Assembly: GCF_020283565.1 (NCBI RefSeq)
Contig: NC_060060.1
Coordinates: 43,772,001 to 43,836,000 of the forward strand
Length of the DNA stretch: 64,000 nt
Origin: Trifolium pratense
Taxonomy: Eukaryota > Streptophyta > Magnoliopsida > Fabales > Fabaceae
Reading direction: 5' to 3'
Position numbers and translations under genes: made by a program
The notes under the pieces: model-generated
What the model saw: the letters and a program-made list of their open reading frames with translations, nothing else
Told to the model about the DNA's origin: nothing
Databases searched by the model: none
Shown here: piece after piece, positions 45,394 to 55,634 of the stretch
Numbering within the stretch: the first letter of the stretch is position 1
Layout of the letters: every line of letters begins with the position of its first letter

Positions 45394-48300
45394 ATGGTGC
45401 GTCCTCGTGCTAGTTCAAGCCATATGGATGAAATGCCCGCATTTCCTACACTTTCTGATCCTTCACAGAATCCTTACTATGTTCATCCCAATGAAAGTGC
45501 AACTGCAGCACTTGTTACTCCTCCACTTGATGGCAAGAATTATCATGCGTGGTCAAGATCCATGATGAAGGCTGTGATAATGAAGAATAAGCTTCGTTTC
45601 TTGGATGGATCTTGTCCTATGCCAGATCGTTTTGATCCTTCATATGAGCCATGGATTCGTTGTAACAATTTAGTGTTGTCTTGGTTGATGAATTCAGTGA
45701 TTCCTGCCATTTCTCAAAGTCTTGTGTATACTGATTCTGCATCACAAGCGTGGAATGATCTCAAGGCTCGTTTTTCTCGTGCTGATAGGGTACGTGTTTC
45801 TACTTTACAACGTGAATTGTATGCTCTTCGTCAAGATTCTTCCTCTATCACAGAATTTTTCACAAAATTGAAAAGTTTATGGCTAGAATTAGAGCTTTAT
45901 CGTCCTATTCCCAACTGTACTTGTACTTTTCCCTGCGTATGTGAAGCTATGCAAAATGCAAAGAAGTTTAGGGAAGAGGATTTGATTCTTTTGTTTCTTA
46001 CTGGACTGAATGATAACTATGCTATGGCTAGATCTCATATTTTGATGATGGAACCCTTTCCTCAGTTAAATTCAGTATTTGGAATGATCATCCAACATGA
46101 GGGACTTAATAAGTTGGATGTTGTTGATGATCCAACTGAGCAATCATCTGCTGCAATCAATTTCACTAGACAAGCTTATGGAAAAGGCTCTATTCCTCCA
46201 AAATCTGATAAGAAGTGCACTTATTGCCATAAGAATAATCATGTTGTCGATAACTGTTTTAGGAAGCATGGTTTCCCACCTGGTTATAGGTTTCGAGATG
46301 GTACTGTTGTTGGTAGCAAGGGACAAGGTCAAGCCAGTGCAAATTGTGTTGATAGTGCTGATTCTGAGCTCAAGGATCTGGCTGACAATCGTATGGCCAC
46401 CTTTAGCACTGAAGAATATCAAGCCTTGATGTCTCTGCTGAAGTCAAGTACCAAGCCTGCAGGTGAAGGACCCTCTCAAGTGCATAATGTCACTAGATGT
46501 GTTGCTTCTTCCTACAGTGATAAACAAGGTACTAATCCCAATTTGTTAGACATGTGGATCTTAGATAGTGGAGCTACAGATCATGTATGTGCTTCTTTGA
46601 GTTTATTCACTGCATATAAGGAAGTTTCACCTATTCCTGTCAAATTGCCCAATGGGAGCATTGTTAGTACCAACATAATAGGAGATATCAACATCACTTC
46701 TCAGCTTACATTGAAAAATGTTCTTTACATGCCACATTTTAGCTTCAATCTCATATCTGTTTCAAGAGTGACAAGTGATTTGGATTGTGTTTTTGCCTTC
46801 ACTGATACTTTATGCTTCATACAAAATTCAATGCAGAAGATGATTGGTTCGGGTAGATTAATCAATGGCTTATACTACCTTGAAGGTACACAATCTCAGA
46901 GTTCACTTCCAACAGGTAAGCATTGTAATGCTTTAGGTATTCCAAAAACTGCCTTATGGCATTTTAGATTTGGCCATACTTCTCAGAAAAGATTAGAAAC
47001 TTTACACAAATTGTATCCAAATATTGATATCAATAAAGATGAATTTTGCTGTGACATATGCCACCTAGCTAAGCAAAGAAAACTACCTTATGATCTAAGT
47101 AACAGTAGGGCTTCTAGTTGCTTAGAGTTGCTTCACATGGATATTTGGGGTCCTTTTGCAACTCCCACACCACATGGACATAGATACTTCTTAACCATTG
47201 TTGATGATCACACCAGATTTACATGGATTATATTGTTAAAAGGCAAGTTTGAAACAGCTTCCAAAATTCAAGAATTTATTCAGTTCTCTGAAGAACATTT
47301 TGGTCATAAAGTGAAATACTTGAGAAGTGACAATGGCCCTGAATTTTTATGCTTATCAAAATATTATGTCAGTAAGGGTATAATTCATCAGACAAGTTGT
47401 GTCAACACACCTCAACAAAATGGGAGAGTAGAGAGGAAACACCAATGTATATTGAATATAGCCAGAGCCTTGATGATACAATCTCATCTTCCACCAAGAT
47501 ATTGGGGTTATGCAGTACTTCACTCAGTTTTTATTATGAATAGAGTTCCTTCTAATGCTATTCAAGGTGAAATACCTTTCACTGCCTTGCATAACAAGTT
47601 ACCAGACTTGTCACAGCTGAAAGTCTTTGGTTCTCTATGCTACGTGTCCAATCAAGACCATCACAGATCAAAGCTTGATCATAGAGCTAGAAAATGTGTT
47701 TATCTTGGTGTTAAACCTGGTATGAAGGGATATGTAGCTCTAGATCTACATAATCATGAAATTTTAGTGTCCAGAAATGTAGTTTTTGAAGAAACTATAT
47801 TTCCTTATCCTGTCAATCCATCCAAACCTTCCTGGGAGTACTTGGTGCCTCCTACTAACTTTCATTCATCACACATTGCACCTAATATAACTACAAATGA
47901 CCATGAAACCACAAATAGCCCTTCAATGCACCAAAACATCCCACATATTGACCCTATTCCTTATCCTGTCACTCCAAATTCTAGTTCACCAGTTGATCAT
48001 ACTTCATCTCCCACTTCTCCTATTGATAATGATCAGCAAAATGACTCTACTTCACCCATTTCCATACCTCCACCAGAGTCTCCACCCACCATTCCACTTA
48101 GAAAGTCAACCAGAACTTCAAAACCACCTTCACATCTTCTAGATTATCACTGCAACTCTATCACTCATACAACTCCCTATCCTATCTCTCAGTTCATTAG
48201 TCATGATAATCTATCTCCTTCATACTCCACTTACTGTCTCTCTCTCCTCACTGATAAGGAACCTGATAGTTATGCAGAAGCTTCAAAGCATAATTGTTGG

Positions 48301-49806
48301 ACCAAGGCTATGCAACATGAGCTCACTGCACTAGCCAACAATAACACTTGGACTATAGTTGATTTACCAACAGGTGTGAAGCCTATTGGAAATAAATGGG
48401 TGTATAAGATCAAAAGAAAGGCTGATGGTTCTATAGATAGATATAAGGCACGACTGGTTGCAAAAGGTTATAATCAAATTGAAGGTGTTGACTACTTTCA
48501 AACCTTTTCACCAGTTGCAAAGATGACTACTATAAGAACTGTATTGGCTGTGGCAGCCATTCAAAATTGGCACATACATCAACTTGATGTGGACAACGCC
48601 TTTCTTCATGGAGACTTAGATGAGGATGTGTATATGAAGCTTCCTCAGGGTCTGCAGGGCACTTCAACCAATCAAGTCTGCAAGTTAACTAAGTCTTTGT
48701 ATGGTTTGAAACAAGCAAGCAGAAAGTGGTACGAAAAATTGTCACAATTTCTCACTACCATTGGTTATATACAGATGCCTTCTGACCCCACCTTATTCAC
48801 TAAATCTACTAAGGACAGTTTTACTACTCTCCTTGTATATGTAGATGACATTGTACTGACTGGTAATAGCTTAGCAGAAATTGAAGCTACTAAGTCTTGC
48901 CTGCATAAAGCATTTGGTATAAAGGACATTGGCACATTAAAATTCTTTCTTGGCTTGGAAGTAGCCCATTCACAACAAGGCATTACACTTTGCCAGAGAA
49001 AGTATTGCCTCTACCTTCTCACTGAGACAGGTACCTTGGGCTGCAAGCCATCCAGTGTTCCCATGGATCCCAGCAATAGACTTCATCATGATGACAGTGA
49101 ACCTCACCCAAATATCACTGAATATAGAGCTCTAGTTGGTAAACTGCTGTATCTAACCTCCACAAGGCCTGATATAGCTTTTCCTGTGCAACAACTTAGT
49201 CAATTTCTTGATGCACCTACTTCAGCACATTTCAAAGCAGCTCAGAAGGTATTGAGATACCTCAAAGGCAACCCTGGCACAGGTCTCTTCTTTCCCAGAA
49301 ATTCTTCATTACAGTTAATGGGATTCAGTGATGCTGATTGGGGAGGCTGTCCAGATAGTAGAAGATCCATCACAGGTTACTGTTTTTTTATTGGACAATC
49401 CTTAATCTGTTGGAAATCTAAAAAGCAGCTGACTGTATCTAAGTCCTCCTCTGAGGCAGAGTACCGTGCTTTAGCTTCAGCTACATGTGAATTGCAATGG
49501 TTGAGTTATCTCCTGAGAGATTTGCAAGTTCACACAGACAAGCTACCAGCATTGTATTGTGACAGTCAAAGTGCTTTGCACATTGCCACTAACCCTGTCT
49601 TCCATGAAAGAACAAAGCATCTAGATATAGACTGCCACATAGTCAGAGAACGGCTTCAAGAGGGTCTCATGAAGCTCTTGCCTATATCTGGTTACAACCA
49701 ACTTGCAGACATCCTGACAAAAGCTTTGCATCCAGCTAATTTTCATAGATTGTTTTCCAAGCTTGGCCTTATTAACATCTTCAGGCCTCAGCTTGAGGGG
49801 GTGTGA
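45394..49806 (+). CDS. Copia C Gag-Pol polyprotein, 1470 aa, uninterrupted
   Basis: ATG 45394 lies 104 bp after the PBS. Domains in order: Gag with LDGKNYHAWSRSMMKAV (residues about 46-62) and a UBN2-like region; zinc knuckle CTYCHKNNHVVDNC (about 274); aspartic protease WILDSGATDHVC (about 387); GAG-pre LWHFRFGHTSQKRLE; integrase HMDIWGPF (about 580) and RSDNGPEF; RT LDVDNAFLHGDLDEDVYM (about 1062) and LLVYVDDIVLTGN (about 1147); RNase H SKSSSEAEYRALA (about 1350) and LYCDSQSALHIA. It ends at TGA 49804-49806. All catalytic motifs I looked for are present and no stop interrupts the frame. The full-length frame and identical LTRs make recent, possibly current, activity plausible. The product makes the particle, copies the RNA and integrates the cDNA. 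Confidence 0.95.
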   Translation: MVRPRASSSHMDEMPAFPTLSDPSQNPYYVHPNESATAALVTPPLDGKNYHAWSRSMMKAVIMKNKLRFLDGSCPMPDRFDPSYEPWIRCNNLVLSWLMNSVIPAISQSLVYTDSASQAWNDLKARFSRADRVRVSTLQRELYALRQDSSSITEFFTKLKSLWLELELYRPIPNCTCTFPCVCEAMQNAKKFREEDLILLFLTGLNDNYAMARSHILMMEPFPQLNSVFGMIIQHEGLNKLDVVDDPTEQSSAAINFTRQAYGKGSIPPKSDKKCTYCHKNNHVVDNCFRKHGFPPGYRFRDGTVVGSKGQGQASANCVDSADSELKDLADNRMATFSTEEYQALMSLLKSSTKPAGEGPSQVHNVTRCVASSYSDKQGTNPNLLDMWILDSGATDHVCASLSLFTAYKEVSPIPVKLPNGSIVSTNIIGDINITSQLTLKNVLYMPHFSFNLISVSRVTSDLDCVFAFTDTLCFIQNSMQKMIGSGRLINGLYYLEGTQSQSSLPTGKHCNALGIPKTALWHFRFGHTSQKRLETLHKLYPNIDINKDEFCCDICHLAKQRKLPYDLSNSRASSCLELLHMDIWGPFATPTPHGHRYFLTIVDDHTRFTWIILLKGKFETASKIQEFIQFSEEHFGHKVKYLRSDNGPEFLCLSKYYVSKGIIHQTSCVNTPQQNGRVERKHQCILNIARALMIQSHLPPRYWGYAVLHSVFIMNRVPSNAIQGEIPFTALHNKLPDLSQLKVFGSLCYVSNQDHHRSKLDHRARKCVYLGVKPGMKGYVALDLHNHEILVSRNVVFEETIFPYPVNPSKPSWEYLVPPTNFHSSHIAPNITTNDHETTNSPSMHQNIPHIDPIPYPVTPNSSSPVDHTSSPTSPIDNDQQNDSTSPISIPPPESPPTIPLRKSTRTSKPPSHLLDYHCNSITHTTPYPISQFISHDNLSPSYSTYCLSLLTDKEPDSYAEASKHNCWTKAMQHELTALANNNTWTIVDLPTGVKPIGNKWVYKIKRKADGSIDRYKARLVAKGYNQIEGVDYFQTFSPVAKMTTIRTVLAVAAIQNWHIHQLDVDNAFLHGDLDEDVYMKLPQGLQGTSTNQVCKLTKSLYGLKQASRKWYEKLSQFLTTIGYIQMPSDPTLFTKSTKDSFTTLLVYVDDIVLTGNSLAEIEATKSCLHKAFGIKDIGTLKFFLGLEVAHSQQGITLCQRKYCLYLLTETGTLGCKPSSVPMDPSNRLHHDDSEPHPNITEYRALVGKLLYLTSTRPDIAFPVQQLSQFLDAPTSAHFKAAQKVLRYLKGNPGTGLFFPRNSSLQLMGFSDADWGGCPDSRRSITGYCFFIGQSLICWKSKKQLTVSKSSSEAEYRALASATCELQWLSYLLRDLQVHTDKLPALYCDSQSALHIATNPVFHERTKHLDIDCHIVRERLQEGLMKLLPISGYNQLADILTKALHPANFHRLFSKLGLINIFRPQLEGV

Positions 49807-50095
49807 CAAAATGAAGACTGATTAAGTATGAACTAATTAGCTTAATACAGTTAGTTAGTTAGTTAGCTTACAATTCAAGTTAGTTAGGTTGTTAGAGTTT
49901 GTTAGCCAAGTTGGTTATTAGTTTGTAACTGACTCAACTATATAAACTCTACACATACTTGTAATTGTACTCAATTCAATTTTCAATACAAAAACTTAAT
50001 CTTCTTCCTCATTGTTCAGTTTCTTTCTTTTGTGCTTCAAGCTTCATCAATGGAGTTTGCACTTGCAACTTTGGTATCAGTTTACTTTCTTGTTA
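49804..50095 (+). repeat. C 3' LTR
   Basis: 292 bp. Overlaps the polyprotein stop codon. Ends ctttcttgtta next to the TATAT duplication. Confidence 0.95.
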
Positions 50096-50339
50096 TATAT
50101 ATCATACTTTCTTAAAAAAACAATAAGGTACAATGATTATAAACAATACCAGTTATTATTTTCCAATATAAAAATTTATAAATTTCAAAGTATCTGATGT
50201 AGTAATATAAGTATCTTTACTCTGCTACAATTAACAATTTAATGTATTGATTGTTTTAGCACACTAAAGACTATAAGATTTATCAAATATTATTTGTGCA
50301 TGAGTATGCATTCACAAATATTTAAGATGCAAATTTTAC

Positions 50340-50582
50340 CTATATGGTTTGTCGCAAATTGTAATTCTATATTGTCTTTGGAAAGCTTGAATGGTGTTGC
50401 CATGATTCCTGCATTATTTCTTAGAACAGTGAAAGATGATCTTTTCAGTATATACAACATCATATGTTGAAATTTTAATATCTAACATTCTTCTGGTGTA
50501 ACACATTCATAAATAAAATTCATAAGTAAAGTATCCATGGTAACTTACATAAGTATATTCAAAGGAAGACTACGAGAGTTAA
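50340..50582 (-). pseudogene. TIC32-like dehydrogenase, exon 3 and end of exon 2
   Basis: Exon 3 is 50419-50340, encoding [20 protein letters not shown] and then FATNHI with a phase-1 donor (G|gtaaaa). It carries the NNAG motif of classical SDRs. The end of exon 2 is 50582-50549, encoding FNSRSLPLNIL followed by donor gtaagt. Codon phases join to LNILINNAG. Exon 2 is interrupted at 50583 by Copia D2 and resumes at 55412. Confidence 0.85.
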
Positions 50583-50975
50583 TGTAAGAAAAAACAAAGG
50601 CTATTGTAAAGTGGTGGAGAAGAAGGTTAGAGAAACTAGAAAACTAGAAAGACAATAAAGTTTTGGAGGAAGATGTTATGTTACTAATTGTTGGATAATA
50701 CAAGGTACATTGTGAACTCCTATTTATAGTAGAAGGAGCAACTACTTAGCTTACATGCATGAAGACAAGTGTTAAGAGAAATACATGCAACATAACAAGT
50801 GGTAAAGGAAATACATGCATCTATACAAGTGGTAAGGAAACTACATGCAATAATACAAGTGTGATACTTGCAACAAGCCAAGTGTATCACATACAAAATG
50901 TTATGGAGGGATCCTACAATGGATGGGCTTGGATCACAATGGATATGGGCTTAAGAAGAACATCAATTTCTAACA
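50583..50975 (-). repeat. D2 3' LTR
   Basis: 393 bp, followed in the element by the PPT (ctcctcctt on the + strand, 50976-50984). Confidence 0.95.
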
Positions 50976-53900
50976 CTCCTCCTTGATGTTTTTCTTGAAT
51001 ACTCCAAGCATTGACCTCAACTCTTCAAACTTTCCCTTGGAAAGAGCTTTAGTCATTATATCTGCAATTTGATTTTCTGAATTGCAATGCTCCAAACTAA
51101 TTTCCTTTGACTTTTCAGCTTCTCTAATAGCATGATATTTAACCTTGATGTGTTTGGTTCTTCCATGTTGGACTGGATTCTTTGCTATGGCAATAGCAGA
51201 TTTGTTATCCACCCATATGACAGTAGCTTTGCTTTGAAATTGTCCCACATCTGATAAAATCTTCCTTAGCCAAATAGTTTGATTTGTTGCTGCAGCAGCA
51301 GAAATATACTCAGCTTCAGCTGATGATTGGGCGACCACTTCTTGCTTCTTTGAATTCCATGAGAACACAGCACTGCCAAATGAGAAAACATAACCAGAGG
51401 TACTTTTTGCATCATCTACACTTCCAGCCCAGTCACTATCTGTATATCCTTGGAGGTCTCCACTTTCATTTTTCAAGAAATGCAAACCATAATCAGTTGT
51501 ACCTTTTATATACCTCAAAACTCTCTTAGCTGCACCAAGATGAACTTGACTTGGAGAATGCATGAATCTGGAAAGTAAGCTAGCAGCAAACATAATATCA
51601 GGTCTGGTTGCTGAAAGATACAACAAACTTCCAATTATACTTCTATAAATAGAAGCATCTGCACTATTATCACCATCATCCTTTGATAATTTTTCATTCA
51701 CAACCAGAGGTGTGGAAACAGGCTTGCACTTATCCATATGAAACTTCTTTAATACCTCCAAAGCATATTTCTTTTGTGAAATGAAGATTCCAACACTTGA
51801 CTGAAAAATCTCCATTCCAAGAAAATATTTCATTTCACCCAAATCCGTCATCTCAAATTCATTCTCCATAGCTTGCTCGAATTGACTTAGAGAATTTGAT
51901 TCATTCCCTATAACCAACAAATCATCAACATACAGGGACACTATTAGCTTCACTTCATTCTTCGACCACTTAACATACAAAGTAGCTTCATTTTCACTTC
52001 TTTTAAAACCACTTTGCAGAAGATAGCCATCAATTCTGCTATACCATGCTCTTGGTGCTTGTTTTAAGCCATAGAGGGCTTTGTGAAGCTTGTAAACTTT
52101 ATTTTCACTTCCTGCAACCTTAAAACCTTCAGGTTGGTCGACATAAATGTCTTCATCAAGCAACCCATTTAAAAAAGCTGATTTAACATCAAAATGATAA
52201 ATTTTCCAGCCCAATTTTGCTGCTAAGGCAACCAACAGCCTAATTGTATCATGTCTTGCAACAGGTGCAAAAGTGTCTGAAAAATCAACACCATGTTGTT
52301 GAAAATAACCTTTTACCACCAATCTGGCCTTAAGTTTATTTATAGAACCATCAGGATTGAGTTTGGTTCTATAAACCCACTTAACACCAATAATCTTTTG
52401 ATTTTCTGGTTTGTCTACAAGCTGCCAAGTTTGATTTTTCTCTATCATCTTCATCTCCTCCTGCATGGCAACTTTCCATCCTTCAACATTAGCAGCTTCA
52501 GCATACCGTGTAGGCTCTAATGTAGCTATATTGCACCTTGCATAAATATCATCCAAGGTTCTAGTACCTCGGATTGGAAAATCATCATCACTATCATAGT
52601 TTGAATTTTCATCTTCCAAACTATCTTCAGCAGGCAATACCTTACTTGATCCTTCTGCTTGACTTTTCTCCCAATTCCATTTAGAGTACTCATCAAACTT
52701 CACATCTCTGCTAACCAGAATTTTATTGGTCTCCAAGTTATAAATTCGATACCCTTTGGAGTTACTGCTGTACCCCAAAAAGATACCAACCACAGATTTG
52801 GTTTCCAATTTATCTCTTTTCACACTTGGAACGTGAACATAACACACGCATCCAAATATTCTTAAATGTTCAACAGATGGCTTTCTTTCATACCATGCTT
52901 CAAACGGTGTTTTTCCCTTCAAGGCTTTGGTAGGCAACAAATTCAACAAGTAAACTGAGGTGTTTACAGCCTCAGCCCAAAAAGTTTTAGGAATACCTTT
53001 CTCAAAGAGCAAACACCGGGCCATCTCCATGACTGTCCTGTTCTTCCTTTCGCTCACTCCATTTTGTTGAGGAGTGTATGGAACAGTATATTGATGGTGA
53101 ATTCCAGCTTGCTCACAAAAGGTTTTAAATTCCCCTGCTGTATACTCAGTTCCATTATCAGATCTGAGCTTTTTAATCTGACAATCAGTCTCTTTTTCAA
53201 CCATAAGTTTGAAACTCTGAAATGCAGGAAACACATCTGACTTCTGCTTAAGAAAAAATACCCAGCTCATCCTTGTAAAATCATCTATAAATAGCAAAAA
53301 ATACTTGCTGCCATTTAAAGATGTCGTTGGCATCGGACCACACACATCAGTGTGTATCAGCTGTAACTTTTTAGAAGCTCTCCAGGTTGACACAGCGGGA
53401 AATGACAATCTACTTTGTTTTCCATATTGACATACATCACACATGTCAACAACATCTTCGATGATTGGTAAATTTTCAACCAAATCATGAGAACTCATTT
53501 GTTTCAAGGTTGAGTAACTAAAGTGACCCAACCTTTTATGCCACAAGGAGGAATCATTAACACTACTTGGAAAAGCATGCATGGTTGTTTGCTTCCACTC
53601 TATTGGAAAACTTTTACCCCTCATTTCAACAGTCATTAACATAGATCCAGCAGGATCTAGAATAGTGCATCTCTTGTCTTTGAAATGCAATGAATAGTTC
53701 TTCTCCATCATTTGCCCCACACTTAAAAGACTTTGATTTATTTCAGGTACAAATAAAACATCTGAGATATATTTGATACCTGAGGGAGTTTCAACAGCTA
53801 CAACACCTTTTCCTTTGACATCAACATGTTCTCCATTGCCAATAGTAACTTTAGAGAAGAAGGACTTATCAAGTTCCTTAAAAATGCCAACATTATGAGT

Positions 53901-54923
53901 CATGTGATTGGTGCACCCGCTATCTATTAGCCATGTTTCTTTGCTACTTCCGGATGAATAGCAAGAAGCCATGAATAATTGCTCCTCTTGTTGGTGGTGT
54001 TCGACAACTTGGGCTTGTTGTCTCTGCTGGTTTGCTTTGTTTTTGCAAACCTTCTCCACATGACCAAGTTGATTGCAGGCTCTGCATTTAACATCTGGTC
54101 TATACCAACAATGCTTCTCTAAATGAGTATCTTTTTTGCAATGTTGACAAGTTGGAAACTTCTTTTTCCAGCTCTCTCCTTTGTTGTTGACATCCTCCTT
54201 TTTTCCTTTCCCTTTCTTCTCACCAAAAGGTTTTTTCCCAAAACTATTGTAGCTTTGGTTTTTGCCTTTGGTGTTTGCCACAAAAGCACCTTCAACACTT
54301 TCTTCCAACCTTAAAGATCTTCTCTGCTCAGTAGCTTGCAAAGCATTAACAAGCTCTGCAAGTGTGATTTGAGAAAAGTCCTTAGTTTCTTCGAGAGAAG
54401 ATATTTTTGCTTCAAACCTCTCGGGAAGACACACTAAAATTTTTTCCACAACTCTTTGATCACTGAGATCCTCTCCCAGCAATCTGATTTGTGAAACCAC
54501 CTTCGAAATTCTGTCAGAAAATTCTCTAACAGTTTCGGTTTCTTTCATTTTTAGTGCTTCAAACTCTCTTCTCAAGTTCAACACTTGCATCTTCTTTGTT
54601 CTTTCACTCCCTTGGAACTCTTCCTTCAGCTTGTCCCAAGCTTCTTTTGCGGTCTCAAGATTCAAGATCTTGATAAATATATCATCATGTAGAGCTGCAT
54701 GTATTATGGCAAGTGCTCTTCCTTCTTTTGCCACTTCCTCATTGTGATTTCTTATTTGAGCTACTGTTGGGTTGTTTGGAAGAGCCGGTGGGGTGCTTCC
54801 ATTTTCCACAACATCCCATAAACTTTGAGCTCTCAAATAAGTTTTCATTTTTGCGGCCCACAAATGATAGTTATCTCCTACAAACATAGGAGGTGGAGGT
54901 AAAGAACTATTGTTGGAAGCCAT
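50970..54923 (-). CDS. Copia D2 Gag-Pol polyprotein, 1317 aa, uninterrupted
   Basis: From ATG 54923 (MASNNSSLPPPPMFVGDNYH) to TGA 50970, reaching a few bases into the 3' LTR. Domains: UBN2-type Gag; two Cys-His knuckles CQHCKKDTHLEKHC and CRACNQLGHVEKVC (about 258-290); protease WLIDSGCTNHMT (about 331); GAG-pre LWHKRLGHFSYS; integrase TDVCGPMP (about 526), RSDNGTEY and QNGVSERKNRT. RT motifs are FDVKSAFLNGLLDEDIYVDQ and LYVDDLLVIGN (about 998). RNase H motifs are SSAEAEYISAA (about 1205) and WVDNKSAIAIA. All motifs are present where D1 is frameshifted, so D2 is a candidate source of trans-acting proteins for D1-like copies. It acts in the cytoplasm (particles) and nucleus (integration). Confidence 0.95.
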   Translation of the reverse strand: MASNNSSLPPPPMFVGDNYHLWAAKMKTYLRAQSLWDVVENGSTPPALPNNPTVAQIRNHNEEVAKEGRALAIIHAALHDDIFIKILNLETAKEAWDKLKEEFQGSERTKKMQVLNLRREFEALKMKETETVREFSDRISKVVSQIRLLGEDLSDQRVVEKILVCLPERFEAKISSLEETKDFSQITLAELVNALQATEQRRSLRLEESVEGAFVANTKGKNQSYNSFGKKPFGEKKGKGKKEDVNNKGESWKKKFPTCQHCKKDTHLEKHCWYRPDVKCRACNQLGHVEKVCKNKANQQRQQAQVVEHHQQEEQLFMASCYSSGSSKETWLIDSGCTNHMTHNVGIFKELDKSFFSKVTIGNGEHVDVKGKGVVAVETPSGIKYISDVLFVPEINQSLLSVGQMMEKNYSLHFKDKRCTILDPAGSMLMTVEMRGKSFPIEWKQTTMHAFPSSVNDSSLWHKRLGHFSYSTLKQMSSHDLVENLPIIEDVVDMCDVCQYGKQSRLSFPAVSTWRASKKLQLIHTDVCGPMPTTSLNGSKYFLLFIDDFTRMSWVFFLKQKSDVFPAFQSFKLMVEKETDCQIKKLRSDNGTEYTAGEFKTFCEQAGIHHQYTVPYTPQQNGVSERKNRTVMEMARCLLFEKGIPKTFWAEAVNTSVYLLNLLPTKALKGKTPFEAWYERKPSVEHLRIFGCVCYVHVPSVKRDKLETKSVVGIFLGYSSNSKGYRIYNLETNKILVSRDVKFDEYSKWNWEKSQAEGSSKVLPAEDSLEDENSNYDSDDDFPIRGTRTLDDIYARCNIATLEPTRYAEAANVEGWKVAMQEEMKMIEKNQTWQLVDKPENQKIIGVKWVYRTKLNPDGSINKLKARLVVKGYFQQHGVDFSDTFAPVARHDTIRLLVALAAKLGWKIYHFDVKSAFLNGLLDEDIYVDQPEGFKVAGSENKVYKLHKALYGLKQAPRAWYSRIDGYLLQSGFKRSENEATLYVKWSKNEVKLIVSLYVDDLLVIGNESNSLSQFEQAMENEFEMTDLGEMKYFLGMEIFQSSVGIFISQKKYALEVLKKFHMDKCKPVSTPLVVNEKLSKDDGDNSADASIYRSIIGSLLYLSATRPDIMFAASLLSRFMHSPSQVHLGAAKRVLRYIKGTTDYGLHFLKNESGDLQGYTDSDWAGSVDDAKSTSGYVFSFGSAVFSWNSKKQEVVAQSSAEAEYISAAAATNQTIWLRKILSDVGQFQSKATVIWVDNKSAIAIAKNPVQHGRTKHIKVKYHAIREAEKSKEISLEHCNSENQIADIMTKALSKGKFEELRSMLGVFKKNIKEEC

Positions 54924-55013
54924 TTATGGTGTATAAAGGTTTTTTTATGAATGTTTTCTTGCTGGTTTTGTTTCCTCACAGACCCGTTAAGATCAATGAA
55001 GCTCTTGATACCA

Positions 55014-55406
55014 TGTAAGAAAAAACAAAGGCTATTGTAAAGTGGTGGAGAAGAAGGTTAGAGAAACTAGAAAACTAGAAAGACAATAAAGTTTTGGAGG
55101 AAGATGTTATGTTACTAATTGTTGGATAATACAAGGTACATTGTGAACTCCTATTTATAGTAGAAGGAGCAACTACTTAGCTTACATGCATGAAGACAAG
55201 TGTTAAGAGAAATACATGCAACATAACAAGTGGTAAAGGAAATACATGCATCTATACAAGTGGTAAGGAAACTACATGCAATAATACAAGTGTGATACTT
55301 GCAACAAGCCAAGTGTATCACATACAAAATGTTATGGAGGGATCCTACAATGGATGGGCTTGGATCACAATGGATATGGGCTTAAGAAGAACATCAATTT
55401 CTAACA
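55014..55406 (-). repeat. D2 5' LTR
   Basis: 393 bp. Preceded on the + strand by gctcttgatacca, the PBS complement. The right end adjoins the GTTAA duplication. Confidence 0.95.
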
Positions 55407-55634
55407 GTTAAACTGTGACGTGAATTTTCTCACAGATTCCATTGAGTTAGGTCCAGCTCCATCATGTCGATTTTTGCAGTTGAATTATTTCTTAATATGG
55501 CTTCCTTGATCTCCTTACCAGCTTCCATATTCCTGACCCCCATAACTACATGGACACCGCGTAATGCAAGTACACGGGCAGTCTCAATACCAATACCACT
55601 AGTAGCCCCTAATGTGAATTCCACCAACATGTAT
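55407..55634 (-). pseudogene. TIC32-like dehydrogenase, exon 2 main part
   Basis: From an acceptor at 55635 (ttacag) the - strand reads [20 protein letters not shown], then [20 protein letters not shown], then [12 protein letters not shown]. This is the Rossmann cofactor-binding half of an SDR, with GxxxGIG kept and the usual preceding Thr replaced by Leu. Near 55448 one base appears to be missing compared with the family, which shifts out of the frame that would read [13 protein letters not shown] just downstream. Exon 1 (transit/N-terminal region) was not found in 55640-57570. Confidence 0.8.

Larger units (their letters stand above)
44987..50095 (+). mobile_element. Copia retrotransposon C (RE1-like), apparently intact
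   Basis: 5109 bp on the + strand inside dehydrogenase intron 3. LTRs are 44987-45278 and 49804-50095, 292 bp each and identical by eye. The target duplication is TATAT (44982-44986, 50096-50100). The PBS tggtatcagagc (45279-45290) abuts the 5' LTR, and the PPT gcttgagggggtg (about 49790-49803) abuts the 3' LTR. The LTRs begin TGAC and end GTTA, so the usual terminal CA is replaced by TA. The TGA stop of the polyprotein is the first three bases of the 3' LTR. Confidence 0.95.
50583..55406 (-). mobile_element. Copia retrotransposon D2, apparently intact
   Basis: 4824 bp on the - strand inside dehydrogenase exon 2. LTRs are 50583-50975 and 55014-55406, 393 bp each and identical by eye. The target duplication is GTTAA (50578-50582, 55407-55411). 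PBS and PPT are as in D1. D2 LTRs differ from D1 LTRs in one block near 50668-50700 (agatgttatgttactaatt versus aaatgttatgttgctactt), so the two copies come from slightly different parents. Confidence 0.95.
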
